Of a DNA stretch of 58,642 nt, positions 32,211 to 42,100 are shown one piece after another; within the stretch, counting starts at the first letter, position 1; every line of letters begins with the position of its first letter. The notes below the pieces were generated by a model. That model saw only the letters and a list, made by a program, of their open reading frames with translations. It was not told where the DNA came from and made no database searches. A program made the translations under genes and the position numbers. The DNA comes from Pirellulales bacterium (lineage in GTDB: Bacteria > Planctomycetota > Planctomycetia > Pirellulales > Thermoguttaceae): the NCBI GenBank assembly GCA_016935315.1, contig JAFGRD010000152.1, positions 1 to 58,642 of the forward strand. Reading direction: 5' to 3'.

Positions 32211-33362
32211 ATGGCCGAAAAAAAGAAGAAGAAGAAAATCCGCGCCGCGTTCCGCAAGAACCGCGCCGTCCGCACCCGTCGTACCGACTGGACACGCCAG
32301 TTCGATCAACACCGGTTCGAGGACGAAGCTCCCCAGCAGCAGGAACGGATCAGCGGCAAGGGGGACCTGACGCGCAAGCGAACCATCACCGGCGACATCC
32401 TGCAAAGCGGCGACGAGCCCGGACTGGATGTCTTTCTCGAAGTGGATGAATCGGTCAGCCGTCGAGGCCGGGTGCTTTCCGTCCACGGGCTGACCAGTGT
32501 GGTCGAGGACGACGAGGGCCGAACCTATCAGTGTGCCATCCGGCGGCTGCTGAAAACACTCAGCACCGAACAGCGCCACGTGGTGGCCGCGGGCGATCGC
32601 GTGCAGTTTCGCCCCGTCGAAAACACGGATCCCCCGGAGGGCGTTGTCGAGCGGATCGAACCGCGCCGCGGCAGCATCTGCCGCACCAGTCGCGGCCGGC
32701 AGCACATCATCGTGACCAACGTCGACCAGGTGCTGATCGTCTCCAGCGCGGCCGAGCCGCGGCTGAAACCCAACTTGATCGACCGTCTGCTGGTGACGGC
32801 CGAAAAAGGCGGCGTGCGGCCGGTGGTCTGCATCAACAAGATCGACCTGATCGAACCCGCCAAGCTCCAACCGCTGGTGGGTGTCTATAGCCAGATGGGC
32901 TATGAAGTCTTGCTGCTGAGCGCCAAGAACGGATTCGGCATGGACCGATTCCGCCGCGCGTTGGCCGGGCAGGAGAGCGTGGTGGCCGGACAGAGCGGGG
33001 TGGGCAAGTCGTCGCTGCTGAACGCGGTCGATCCGGAGCTCGCGTTGCGGGTCCGCGCCGTCAGCGAGGATACGCAGAAGGGCCGCCACGCGACGACCAC
33101 CGCACGATTGCTGCCGTTGGCCTGCGGCGGCTACGTGGTCGACACGCCGGGTATCCGTCAGTTTCAGCTCTGGGACGTGATCGCCGAGGAAGTCCCCGGT
33201 TTCTTCCGGGATCTTCGCCCCTACGTGAGCCTCTGCCGGTTTCCCGACTGCACGCACACGCACGAGGCCGATTGTGCCGTCAAGAACGCGGTAGCTGACG
33301 GCCGGCTCGATGAGCGGCGCTACGACAGCTACTGCCATTTGATCGAATCGGACGACGGATGA
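32211..33362 (+). CDS. rsgA: Ribosome small-subunit GTPase RsgA
   Basis: A 383-residue circularly permuted GTPase that acts late in 30S maturation. The OB-fold comes first, and the G motifs are in permuted order: G4 as NKID, G1 as GQSGVGKSS near residue 260, then a G2-like HATTTARL and G3 DTPG. The C-terminal zinc-binding part follows (CRFPDCTHTHEADC, near residues 342-355). It begins with an unusually basic extension, six lysines in a row, then RxxFRKNRxxRTRR, longer than in E. coli RsgA and probably an rRNA-binding tail. The ATG at 32211 is preferred over a TTG 18 bases upstream. No strong ribosome site is visible. HflX, another ribosome-binding GTPase, follows. Confidence 0.95.
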   Translation: MAEKKKKKKIRAAFRKNRAVRTRRTDWTRQFDQHRFEDEAPQQQERISGKGDLTRKRTITGDILQSGDEPGLDVFLEVDESVSRRGRVLSVHGLTSVVEDDEGRTYQCAIRRLLKTLSTEQRHVVAAGDRVQFRPVENTDPPEGVVERIEPRRGSICRTSRGRQHIIVTNVDQVLIVSSAAEPRLKPNLIDRLLVTAEKGGVRPVVCINKIDLIEPAKLQPLVGVYSQMGYEVLLLSAKNGFGMDRFRRALAGQESVVAGQSGVGKSSLLNAVDPELALRVRAVSEDTQKGRHATTTARLLPLACGGYVVDTPGIRQFQLWDVIAEEVPGFFRDLRPYVSLCRFPDCTHTHEADCAVKNAVADGRLDERRYDSYCHLIESDDG

Positions 33363-33525
33363 GATTGCGGCCCGCAGTCACGGAACAACCGGCTCGGCTT
33401 TTTTGGAGGAGGAACGGCGAACCTTCGGCCGCCCACCCGGCTCTCCTCTTTCCTGGGGGGGTCCCGGATGCGGGAAACTGCACGTAACGGGGGAGCGTTT
33501 TCCGCCGCCATCGATTAGAATTGAG

Positions 33526-34896
33526 ATGGAAGGGGAGCGTGTGAAACCAGGGAGGAATGACCCGACCGTGTACGAACTCGACCGTGCCGACAGCGTCGCC
33601 AGCGAGGCGGCGGTCCTGGTCGGCGTTTTGTTGCCCGATCGACGCCTTGACGAACCTCCACTGCAGGAACTGGAGGGGCTGGCCACCACGGCGGGCGTCA
33701 ACGTGGTGGGGCAAGTGACTCAGCGGCGGGCCACGCCCGCCACGGCCACCTATCTTGGCAAGGGCAAGGTCGAAGAGCTGGTTGCCATGGTCGGCCGGCA
33801 CGGCGCCGACGTGATCATCTTCGACAACGATCTGACCCCTGCCCAAACCCGAAACCTGGAGCAGGCCACCGGGGTGAAGGTGCTGGACCGCACCGAGCTG
33901 ATCCTCGATATTTTTGCCAGCCGGGCGCAAACACACCAGGCTCGACTCGCCGTGGAATTGGCCCAGCACGAATACGCCATGCCGCGGCTGAAGCGGATGT
34001 GGACGCACCTGTCCCGGCAGAAGAAGGGCGTGGGATTGCGCGGCCCCGGCGAAAAACAGTTGGAGGAGGATCGCCGGCTGGTCGAGAACCGGATTCGGGA
34101 TCTCCGCCGGGAGCTGCGCGTGATCGAGCGCCGCAAGGAGCGTGAGGTGGCCGCGCGGCGCGAGCTGATGACCGTGTCGCTGGTCGGCTATACCAACGCC
34201 GGCAAGAGCACGCTGCTGAACGCGTTGACCGGCGCCGACGTGTTGACGCAAGATGCGCTGTTCGCCACGCTCGACACCCGCACCCGCCGCTGGCAGTTGC
34301 CCGGCTGGGGCCCCGTGCTGTTGAGCGACACCGTCGGATTCATTCGCGACTTGCCGCACCACTTGATCGAGAGCTTCAAGGCCACGCTGGAAGAAGCCCG
34401 CCAGGCCAACCTGTTGCTGCACGTGGCCGACGGCAGCAATCCGGCGGTCTACGATCAGATTACCGCGGCCTACGAAGTGCTGGAAGAAGTCGGCATCCAG
34501 CGAAAAGACACGCTGCTGGTGGTCAACAAGATCGATGCGATGCCGCACCGCGCCCGGCTTGAGGGGTTGCTGAGCCGCTATCCCGATGCCGTAGGCATCA
34601 GCGCTCGCGGCGGCGCGGGATTGACGCAGTTGGCTTCGGCCGTCAGCGTCGCGCTGAGCCGCAGCTTCCTGGACGTGGACGTCGAAATGGGCGTAGAGAA
34701 CGGCCGGCTGATGGCGTATTTGGCGGCGCATGGCGAAGTACTCTCGAAGAAGTACCACAACGACCGCGTGATCGTCCACTGCCGCGTTCCCCAGAAGTAC
34801 CTGGGCCGTGTCGGCGAAGACGGGGTCGTTGTACGACCGCACAGTCCCAACGGTGATCTGCTGCCGCCGATACCCGCCGTGGACGACGTGGCGTGA
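33526..34896 (+). CDS. hflX: Ribosome-associated GTPase HflX
   Basis: A 456-residue GTPase that splits stalled or stress-damaged 70S ribosomes. The N-terminal glycine-rich domain has ATYLGKGKVEEL and FDNDLTPAQTRNLE. A linker GLRGPGEKQLEEDRR leads into the G domain: G1 GYTNAGKST near residues 221-229, G3 DTVGFIRDLPHHLIESF, and G4 NKID. The C-terminal domain is short. Two starts are possible: ATG at 33526, or GTG at 33541, which has the better ribosome site (AGGGGAG just before it); they differ by five residues. The 164-bp gap from rsgA is GC-rich and contains no gene. Confidence 0.95.
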   Translation: MEGERVKPGRNDPTVYELDRADSVASEAAVLVGVLLPDRRLDEPPLQELEGLATTAGVNVVGQVTQRRATPATATYLGKGKVEELVAMVGRHGADVIIFDNDLTPAQTRNLEQATGVKVLDRTELILDIFASRAQTHQARLAVELAQHEYAMPRLKRMWTHLSRQKKGVGLRGPGEKQLEEDRRLVENRIRDLRRELRVIERRKEREVAARRELMTVSLVGYTNAGKSTLLNALTGADVLTQDALFATLDTRTRRWQLPGWGPVLLSDTVGFIRDLPHHLIESFKATLEEARQANLLLHVADGSNPAVYDQITAAYEVLEEVGIQRKDTLLVVNKIDAMPHRARLEGLLSRYPDAVGISARGGAGLTQLASAVSVALSRSFLDVDVEMGVENGRLMAYLAAHGEVLSKKYHNDRVIVHCRVPQKYLGRVGEDGVVVRPHSPNGDLLPPIPAVDDVA

Positions 34897-34929
34897 GGTG
34901 TGATCCGCTAGGGATTCGCAAGAGAGCCC

Positions 34930-35712
34930 ATGTCCAAACGTGAAATCCAAGGCAGCCGAGCGATCGTTACGGGGGCCTCCAGCGGAATCGGCCGCGCCGT
35001 TGCCCGGGAGCTGGCCCAACAGGGCGCCCGGGTGATCGCCGTCGCCCGCCGGGAAGAACGGCTGCGGGAGCTGGCCGCCGAAATCACCGGCGGCGGAGTA
35101 GTCAGACCGCTGGTCGGCGACGTCACCGATGCGAGCGAGCGCCGTCGGGCCATGGACGCGGCCGAGGCGGAATTCGGCGGTCTCGATACGCTGGTCAACA
35201 ACGCGGGCATCGGCGCGATGGGGCTGTTCGAGAGCGCCGGCGCGGATCGGCTGCGACGGGTTATGGAGGTGAACTTCTTTGCCTTGGCCGAGATGACCCG
35301 CCTGGCCCTGCCGCTGTTGAAGCGGGGAACCCGCCCGATTGTTGTCAACGTGGGGTCCATTCTGGGACACCGCGGCGTTCCCTACAGCAGCGAGTACTGC
35401 GCGAGCAAATTCGCCGTCCGCGGGTTCAGCGAGTCGATCCGAGCCGAGTTCGCCCCGCTGGGGATCGGCGTCCTGGTGGTCAGCCCGGGCACGACGGAGA
35501 CCGAGTTTTTCGACAGCGTGCTGGAACGGACCGGCGGTCCCAATTGGCCGGAGCATGCCCCGGTTACTGCGGAGGAAGTGGCCCGGCAGACGATTCGAGC
35601 AATCCGTCGCGGGCACCGGGAGATCATACCATATCGCTGGGCCAGGCTGCTGTACTGGCTCAATCGCCTCTCGCCCACGCTGGTCGATCGGATGATCGTC
35701 CGGTGGGGTTAA
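34930..35712 (+). CDS. Short-chain dehydrogenase/reductase
   Basis: A 260-residue classical SDR with a Rossmann fold. The cofactor loop is TGASSGIG (14-21), followed by NNAG near residue 92, a catalytic Ser in NVGSILG and the YxxxK pair as YCASK (Tyr156, Lys160). An Arg after the glycine-rich strand (VARREERL) points to NADPH preference. The C-terminus is hydrophobic and basic (YRWARLLYWLNRLSPTLVDRM), as in membrane-associated DltE/YqjQ-like SDRs. The substrate cannot be inferred. It starts 33 bp after hflX and ends before a convergent terminator. Confidence 0.9.
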   Translation: MSKREIQGSRAIVTGASSGIGRAVARELAQQGARVIAVARREERLRELAAEITGGGVVRPLVGDVTDASERRRAMDAAEAEFGGLDTLVNNAGIGAMGLFESAGADRLRRVMEVNFFALAEMTRLALPLLKRGTRPIVVNVGSILGHRGVPYSSEYCASKFAVRGFSESIRAEFAPLGIGVLVVSPGTTETEFFDSVLERTGGPNWPEHAPVTAEEVARQTIRAIRRGHREIIPYRWARLLYWLNRLSPTLVDRMIVRWG

Positions 35713-35771
35713 CGCCCCGTTGTGTCGGCGGTGGGCGCGTGGAGACGAGTTTCGCCTGGCAGATGCAGAAA

Positions 35772-35794
35772 GCCCCCGCAGGGCGTGCGGGGGC
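35772..35794. terminator. Bidirectional hairpin terminator
   Basis: A perfect 9-bp GC stem (GCCCCCGCA against TGCGGGGGC) with a five-base loop between two convergent genes. On the minus strand it is followed by TTTCT, on the plus strand by ATTT. It should stop both the SDR and the Gfo/Idh/MocA transcripts. Confidence 0.8.
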
Positions 35795-35843
35795 ATTTCC
35801 GGTGTCTGGTCCTCTTTGCGTCCGTGCGCTGCTCGCCTTCGTG

Positions 35844-37298
35844 CTACACTTCGCCGGCGGCGGGGACGACGAACGGCTTGCGGTAGTCGCGCGTTAAAAG
35901 GGCGTTGGCCCGCTCGTTGTCGAGAAACGTCTCGGTCTTGGGATCCATCTTCAACATCGGTCCCAGGGCGAGCTTCGTCTTGTCGAGGTCCACGCCGTTG
36001 GCGCGCAGATGGGCGACGGTCCGCTCCAACGTCTCCACCGATTGGTCGTTGCTGGCCACCTTGGCCAACTCCTGCTCCAGGTCGGGCAACGAAATCTCGT
36101 CGCCCAGGCGATAGGAGATCGTCCCCGTGTGGGCCAGCCCGGCCGAGAGGTGTCCTTCGAGGACGTCGGCCGTGAGGTCTTCATGATTGCGGCTACGAAC
36201 GGCCTTGAGGAAATTGGCGTAGTGGTTCCCCCCGCCGTTGAACTCCTTAACCACCTTGCCGTCGGGATCGAACGCCTTACCCCGCGTGTAGCTGGTTAAG
36301 ACGACGTAGCCGTCGGTGCCGTAGAAAATCACACCGATCTTGGCGCCCCGCAGCGACTCCGTCTCCAGGCCGCGGACCTCGAACACGAGCGTCTTGTCGC
36401 CGAACTGGTGGATGGCCACCTGAGTGTTGGCCACGTCGCCGGCGTCCTCGTAGCCGAGGCGGCCGCCGTAGCTGATCACCCGCTCGCTGAGATGATCGAG
36501 CTGCAGCCCCCAGCGGGCAAGGTCCATCTGGTGCGGTCCCTGGTTGCCCATGTCGCCGTTGCCCCAGTGGTACTGCCAGTGCCAGTCGTAGTGGAATCGG
36601 CGCCGCGTGATCGGCCGTTCCGAGGCCGGGCCCTGCCAGAGATTGTAGTCGACGTCTTCGGGCGGATCGAAAACGCCCGGAGGGCCGATCGAACCGCGCC
36701 GCTTGTAGCAGAGTCCGCGGGCGAGTTTTACCTCGCCGATCTTGCCGTCGTGGACGTACTGGATCGCGTCGATCGAGCCGCCCAGCGACCGGCATTGCGT
36801 TCCGGCCTGGCAGATCCTCTTGTGCTTCCGCGCGGTCTCGACCATGCGACGGCCTTCGCTGACGTTGTGGCTGACCGGCTTCTCGACGTAGACGTCTTTG
36901 CCGGCCTGCATCGCCCAAATGGCGGCCAGGGCGTGCCAGTGGTTGGGCGTGGCGATGGTCACGATGTCCAGGCCCTTGTCGTCGAACCCCTCGCGCATGT
37001 CCTGGATGACCTTCGGCCGGCGCGGCTGCTTCTTGGCGATGTCGTCGGCCCTGCGGTTGCCGACCTTTTCATCCGCATCGCAGATGTAGCTGATCTCGAC
37101 GCCGGGCTGTCCCATCATCCCGCCGATGTGATCGCCCCCTCGCCCGTTCACACCGACCACCATCACGCTCAACTTCTCGTTGGCGCCGGTGGTCGCCTTT
37201 TCCTCCGCGGCGAAGATCCGCGTGGCGGGCGCGGCGGTTACTGCCGCCGCGGCCAGCAGCGAGTCTTCCAAAAAACGACGCCTGGTGTAATCTGCCAT
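35844..37298 (-). CDS. Tat-exported Gfo/Idh/MocA family oxidoreductase
   Basis: A 484-residue protein. A Tat signal opens it (TRRRFLEDSLLAAAAVT). The NAD(P)-binding fold follows, with VMVVGVNGRGGDHIGGM, then TIATPNHWHALAAIWAMQAGKDVYVEKP split over two strands; the EKP lysine is the usual catalytic or cofactor-contacting residue. The C-terminal alpha/beta domain has GNGDMGNQGPHQMDLARWGL. Exported members with tightly bound cofactor are abundant in planctomycetes and are thought to act on sugars from polysaccharides; the substrate is unknown. I chose the ATG at 37298 because AGGAGG is 10 nt upstream; for the ATG at 37307 it would be only 1 nt away. Confidence 0.9.
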   Translation of the reverse strand: MADYTRRRFLEDSLLAAAAVTAAPATRIFAAEEKATTGANEKLSVMVVGVNGRGGDHIGGMMGQPGVEISYICDADEKVGNRRADDIAKKQPRRPKVIQDMREGFDDKGLDIVTIATPNHWHALAAIWAMQAGKDVYVEKPVSHNVSEGRRMVETARKHKRICQAGTQCRSLGGSIDAIQYVHDGKIGEVKLARGLCYKRRGSIGPPGVFDPPEDVDYNLWQGPASERPITRRRFHYDWHWQYHWGNGDMGNQGPHQMDLARWGLQLDHLSERVISYGGRLGYEDAGDVANTQVAIHQFGDKTLVFEVRGLETESLRGAKIGVIFYGTDGYVVLTSYTRGKAFDPDGKVVKEFNGGGNHYANFLKAVRSRNHEDLTADVLEGHLSAGLAHTGTISYRLGDEISLPDLEQELAKVASNDQSVETLERTVAHLRANGVDLDKTKLALGPMLKMDPKTETFLDNERANALLTRDYRKPFVVPAAGEV

Positions 37299-37481
37299 GG
37301 AACACATGCCTCCTGGATTTGACGAATAGGTGGGATCCCGACAAAGCCTAGTTTACTCGATGCGGGCGGGAAATTGCCAGCGGCACGGGCCGTTTCTTGC
37401 GGCGGATCAATGCAAGGAAAATTCCGGGGGTTTCCGCGCGCCGCAAGGACCGACGGAGGTTCCGTGGAACCCGCCAAGCGG

Positions 37482-38471
37482 CTATGGGTCCCCCCGGTGC
37501 TGCGCCGTCCGTTGCGACATCAGCGATTGCGCCCGTTTCAGCAGCGATTGCGTGCTGGGCCGGGCAGATCGGCCGGCACTCCCGTCCGAATCGGCGGCGG
37601 CCAGGGCCATCGGCTCGACCGTTTCCTCCGGCCCGGCCTCGTCGGCCTCGACGTACGGTTCCCATCGGATCCCCGAATCGAGCGTCGGCAAGAGGTCCGC
37701 CAAGGCGTCCGGGTCCTGTTCGTAGCGCTCGAACGCCGTCAGGGCGCGCCGGGCCCGTTCATGCGTCGGATCGGCCGCCAGGGCCAGACAGAAGCACTCC
37801 TTGGCCCGGTCGGTCTCCTCACGCGACGCCCAAATAAAGGCCAGATTGTATCGGGCGTCGGCCTCGCTGCCCCCGTGGCGAAACTGCTCCAGCGCCTCCT
37901 CGTCGCGGCCCAGATTGCCGAGGACCAAACCCAAGTTGTTCCGGTAGCGGGCAACGGACGGGCAGAGCGCCACGGCCTTCAGCAGGGCGCTTTCCGCCTT
38001 GTGCAACTTACCCTGCAGAAAGAAACAGTAGCCCAAGTCGTTGAACAGCTCCGGATCGCCGCTGCAGCGGCAGATGGCCTGGGAGTAGAGGGCTTGGGCC
38101 TCGCGGTGGCGGCGCTGGTGGTCGGCCACGACGCCCAGACGATGGTATCCTTCGTAGCGCTGGGGAAAGCTGGCGATCAGGCGCTGGTAGACGGTCCTCG
38201 CTTCCTCGTATTTGCAGGCCTTTTCCAGGTTGCGGCCCTTGGCCAACTCCGCGGGAAACGCGGCAGCGGCTGCCTTGGGCTGGTTCGAGCGCGTCGATTT
38301 CCGCAGGGGGTTCTCGAAATCGGTCAGCGCGCGATCCGCCGAGAAGATCTCGCTGCCGCTGAATCGGCTTGAACAGCCGGCCAGCAGCAGCAGACTTGCG
38401 GCGACGATCCACCATCGCTTCTCGGCGACGCCGGCGGTCGAGCATGGGGGCCAACGATTCACGTCATTCAC
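37482..38471 (-). CDS. TPR lipoprotein
   Basis: A 329-residue protein with a lipoprotein signal: hydrophobic stretch from residue 20 and lipobox LLAGC at Cys33. Residues 75-250 hold about four to five tetratricopeptide-type repeats (ACKYEEARTVYQRLIASFP, EAQALYSQAICRCSGDPELFNDLGYC, KLHKAESALLKAVAL, EEALEQFRHGG). The remainder is charged and probably disordered. TPR lipoproteins commonly act as pilotins or scaffolds for outer-membrane machines. It begins with GTG, 27 bp after the small lipoprotein gene and downstream of the CpaC-like secretin, so the three probably form one operon. It may be a TadD-like component, but that is an inference from position. Confidence 0.82.
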   Translation of the reverse strand: MNDVNRWPPCSTAGVAEKRWWIVAASLLLLAGCSSRFSGSEIFSADRALTDFENPLRKSTRSNQPKAAAAAFPAELAKGRNLEKACKYEEARTVYQRLIASFPQRYEGYHRLGVVADHQRRHREAQALYSQAICRCSGDPELFNDLGYCFFLQGKLHKAESALLKAVALCPSVARYRNNLGLVLGNLGRDEEALEQFRHGGSEADARYNLAFIWASREETDRAKECFCLALAADPTHERARRALTAFERYEQDPDALADLLPTLDSGIRWEPYVEADEAGPEETVEPMALAAADSDGSAGRSARPSTQSLLKRAQSLMSQRTAQHRGDP

Positions 38472-38498
38472 CGGGCCAACGCCTCGCGAGTCGAATCC

Positions 38499-39050
38499 TT
38501 ACCGAAACGTTCCACCGCGTCCACCGAAGCGTCGGCCGACACCTCCGCCGTTGCCGAAGTCCTGGGCAACGGCCGTGGCGTAGTAGGCCGCCTCGCCCTC
38601 GACGGCCGTGATTCCCTCGGCCAGGGCCGGCGCCACGGCCACGCGCTGGTCGGCCCCTTCGACTCCCAACCGTGCCAGTTCGCCGGTGATCGTCTGCCGG
38701 CGCTGCCGGTCGAGCTCCGGCCCAAGCTCCCGCACGCTCTGTTCCACCGTAATGGGGAAGGGCACGTGTTTCATCCGCAGCGCCACTTGCAGCAGGTGTT
38801 TCCTGCCGTAATCGGTCAACTCGGCCGTCTCGCCCACAAACTCGTGGTCGTAGAAGATGAAGTCGGCGGCCTCCGCATTGGTCTGTTGCGTTTCCCAGAA
38901 CGAGTCGGAGACCTGGCCCAGCGGAAACGGCCGATCGTAGGCCGGCCCGAGCCGCTGCTCGCGGCTGGTGCGCGCCCCAGCGCACCCGCACAGCAACACA
39001 CTGCAAGCGGCAAGCGACAGGAAGTGAGTGAAAGCGCACGCGCCTCTCAT
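38499..39050 (-). CDS. Small lipoprotein of unknown function
   Basis: A 183-residue protein. Lipobox LLCGC (Cys23) follows a hydrophobic signal. The body includes FIFYDHEFVGETAELTDYGRKHLLQVALRM and VEQSVRELGPELDRQRR, split here by unremarkable sequence, which suggests a CpaD- or OmpA-like periplasmic fold. The end is Gly/Arg-rich. I chose the ATG at 39050, 9 nt after AGAGGA; the ATG at 39059 directly abuts that site. It lies 69 bp after the secretin gene and 27 bp before the TPR lipoprotein. A role as a secretin-associated lipoprotein fits this position. Confidence 0.72.
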   Translation of the reverse strand: MRGACAFTHFLSLAACSVLLCGCAGARTSREQRLGPAYDRPFPLGQVSDSFWETQQTNAEAADFIFYDHEFVGETAELTDYGRKHLLQVALRMKHVPFPITVEQSVRELGPELDRQRRQTITGELARLGVEGADQRVAVAPALAEGITAVEGEAAYYATAVAQDFGNGGGVGRRFGGRGGTFR

Positions 39051-39119
39051 GATTCGCATTCCTCTTTATGCGGTACCCAAATCCGGATGTGCGGTGGATC
39101 GTGCGTTGTCGGCCACGCG

Positions 39120-42100
39120 CTAGTCTCCGTGCCCAAACGGCCCGGAGATCATCGCCGAGCCGCCGGCCTTGTAGCGGCGCTGCAGGCGCGGCCAGACGGT
39201 GCTGCGATACTCGTGGGTGGGCCGGCCTTCGATCCGGCCCTCCAGAAAGAACTCACGGTTGTTCGGCTCGGTCACGTCGAATCCCGGCAGCGGCGGCACG
39301 GCCTCGGGCTCCATGGGATGGACCAGCTCGGGAGTAACCAGAATGAGCAGCTCGGTCTCGTTTCGGGTCAGGTCGCGCTTGCCAAACAGCTTGGCCACGA
39401 TCGGCAGATCGCTCTGGAGGCTGCCTTTCATCGAATCGTCCAGCAGCCCGGCGATGGCCAGCGTTTGGCCCTCACGCATCTCGACGGTCGTGGTCACCGC
39501 ACGCGTGTTCAACCCGGGCGTGCCGCCCACGGAGAGGTCGTCGTCGATCTGGCTGAACTCGGGGGCCACTTGCAGGCGAATCAGATCCTTGTCGATCACG
39601 GTGGGAACGAACGTGATGATCGCCCCGAAGGCGCGGAAATCGGTCGTCACGGCGCCCACGCCGCCCACGCCCACGGTGGTCGGAACGGCGAACTCGCCGC
39701 CGGCGACGAAGCTGGCCGGCTGGCCGCTGAGCGTGACCAGCGTGGGCTCGCTCAGCATCCGGACGACCCCGTGCTTTTCGAGGTAGTGGATGCCGAAGTT
39801 GATCTGCTCGTCGTCGAACCGGCCGAGGATGCTGGCCGAGCTGCCGGCCGCCTGGTTCAGCAGCGACTGGACGATCAGCCGGCCGCTGCCCGCGTCGAAT
39901 GCCGCATTGACATCGACGCCGAAGCCCCGCGCGGCCGACCGGTTCAGCTCCGCGATCTTCACTCGCAAGGCCACCTGGTGGACGCCGGGAACCCGGAGCA
40001 TGTTGATGATCTGAGACGGCGGCAGGGGGCGGCTCGTCTGTTCGCGAGCCAGCGGCTCGGCTGCCTGGCCCTCCCTGACCCCATGGCCGACGACCGCCTG
40101 GCCGCGGATGACCGCCATGATCTGGGAGGCCTCGGCGACGTCGCGGGCCTGGCCGCGGACGATGAGCTTGTCGGCCACCGTGGTCAGCTTCACCTTGCTC
40201 TCGGGAAACAACTCCGCGATCACCTCTTCGAGGATGTCGTACTGTTGCTCGCGGCGCTGCTGGACCTCCGGGTCGGGCGTGACGCGGATCAGATAGGTGA
40301 TCGGCTGTTGCACGGCGTCGTTGAACCAGAAGGTCACGTGGGTGGCGCCCTGGCCCTTGCCGATGATCGAGACCTCGCGGGGGGTAAACTGCACGACGTC
40401 GCAGATGCTCGGATCGACGACCGCCGTGCGGTAGATGTCCATCTGCGTCCTCAAAAGCTTGCTGCGTCGCATCACGACGGTCAGTTCGTCCTGGTGGTCA
40501 ATCACCTCGAAGGGCCCCAACCGACTATCGCCCACGGTAACATTGACGGTCACGTCGCGACCGGTCGGCGCCGGCTGCGCCGCCTGGAGCCCATTCAGCA
40601 AGGGTTCGGACGCCAGAGGTTCGGCCGCAAGGGGCCTGGCCGCCGGTGGCTCGGCCGCGAAGGGCTCTTCCTCCGCCGGTGCGGCTGTGGCAGCCGAGGC
40701 CGCAGCCGGATGGACGACCCGCGGTTGTGCCTGGAGAGGTTGTGCCTGGAGAAACGTCATCCGCTCGCCCCGCAGTTCTGCGGGCGGCGACATCGGTTCC
40801 CTTGCAGGAGCGGACCCTCTGGAGAACTCGACTGCCGGCGACACCAGCAGTGGTGTCCGCTCGGGCTCGGCCAGAGACTCCGAGGTCTCGCGGTCGTAGG
40901 AGACGATCTGCACGGGCGGCCGGGATCGGTCGGCGCCGCCGGGCAGGCTCTGCTGCATCACGGCCGAGGGCTTGGTCTCCCGCTGCCGCCGTGCCAAGGC
41001 AAGACGCTCGGCCAGCGACAGGACGGGCTCCTCATAGGCCGCCGCTCGTGTCGTGGCTTCCGCGGCGTGAACCGTCGCCAGGGCTTCCGCCGCCGCCGCG
41101 ATGTCCCGGGAATGGACGGCCGCCGGCGGTTGTGTCGCCGCGGGAGTGCTCTCGGGGCGAAGCGTCGCCAACGAGCGCGCCCCGATCGAGGAGGGCTTCG
41201 GCAGCAAGCGGACGTTCTCATCCAGCGCCGGCTTGTCGAATTCCTGTACGGGCAAGACTCGATACGCCTCGTCCGATCGTGAGTTTCCGGCGGGTTCGAA
41301 ATGCAGCGCGCGAAGCGCGGCAAGTCCTGACGTCGCATCGGATGTATCTTGGGGTGCTATGGGCTGAGGCTTCAGGTGGATATCCGCCTCGGGGCCGGGT
41401 CCTGAGCGACGTGTGGCCGGCACAATGGCCACTTTGGATTGCGGCGCCTCGCGCCGATTGGGAGACGCGATGGCTACTTCAGATTGCGGCGCCTCGCGCC
41501 GATCGGGAGACGCGATGGCTACTTCAGATTGTGGCGATTCACGCCGATTAGGAGACGCGAAGGCTACTTCAGATTGCGGCGCCTCGCGCCGATCGGGAGG
41601 CACGATGGCTACCTGGGCTACTGCCCGTTTCTGGCTTTCTGCCCGGGCGACTCGGTCCGTTGCCGGCTGTGAGATGCGGATCCCCACGTCCGTGACGGAC
41701 GGGGCAGAGCGTGGTTGCATCGCGGCTGAGTCCGCCTGAGAGATCGACAGGTTCGTCTCGACTGTGGGGTCGACGATCCGCAAGGGACTCGCTTGGCCTC
41801 GCTGTGGCGGATTGGCGGTCGAGCCGGCTGCCGCGCTGCGAACCCGCAAGTCGGCTGTGGCAGCAGCCCATTCAGCGGCCGAGACCCTATCGGCCGGCGT
41901 CGTCGGGTTGAGTTTCAGTTCCGCGGCAGCGGGCGCCCGCACGACCGATCGATCCTGGTCGAGGATTTGCAGCATGGTGTCTGGCGTGTTGACGACCTGC
42001 GCGGTTGCCCGCATGTCGGCATGGGTCGCCCAGAGTCCCGCCGCCAGCCCCATCAGTAAGGCGGCAGCCGTCAGCAGCCTTGCCGACGTGGCAGGTCTTC

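Noticed and set aside
33280-35796. Open frame of 838 codons on the minus strand
   Set aside because: It lies antisense to hflX and the SDR gene, both certain, and crosses their intergenic gaps.
38766-41282. Open frame of 838 codons on the plus strand
   Set aside because: Antisense to the secretin and lipoprotein genes, with no recognisable domain.
41388-41612. Tandem repeats considered as a CRISPR array
   Set aside because: The units are contiguous without spacers, in frame inside a gene, and no cas genes are present.
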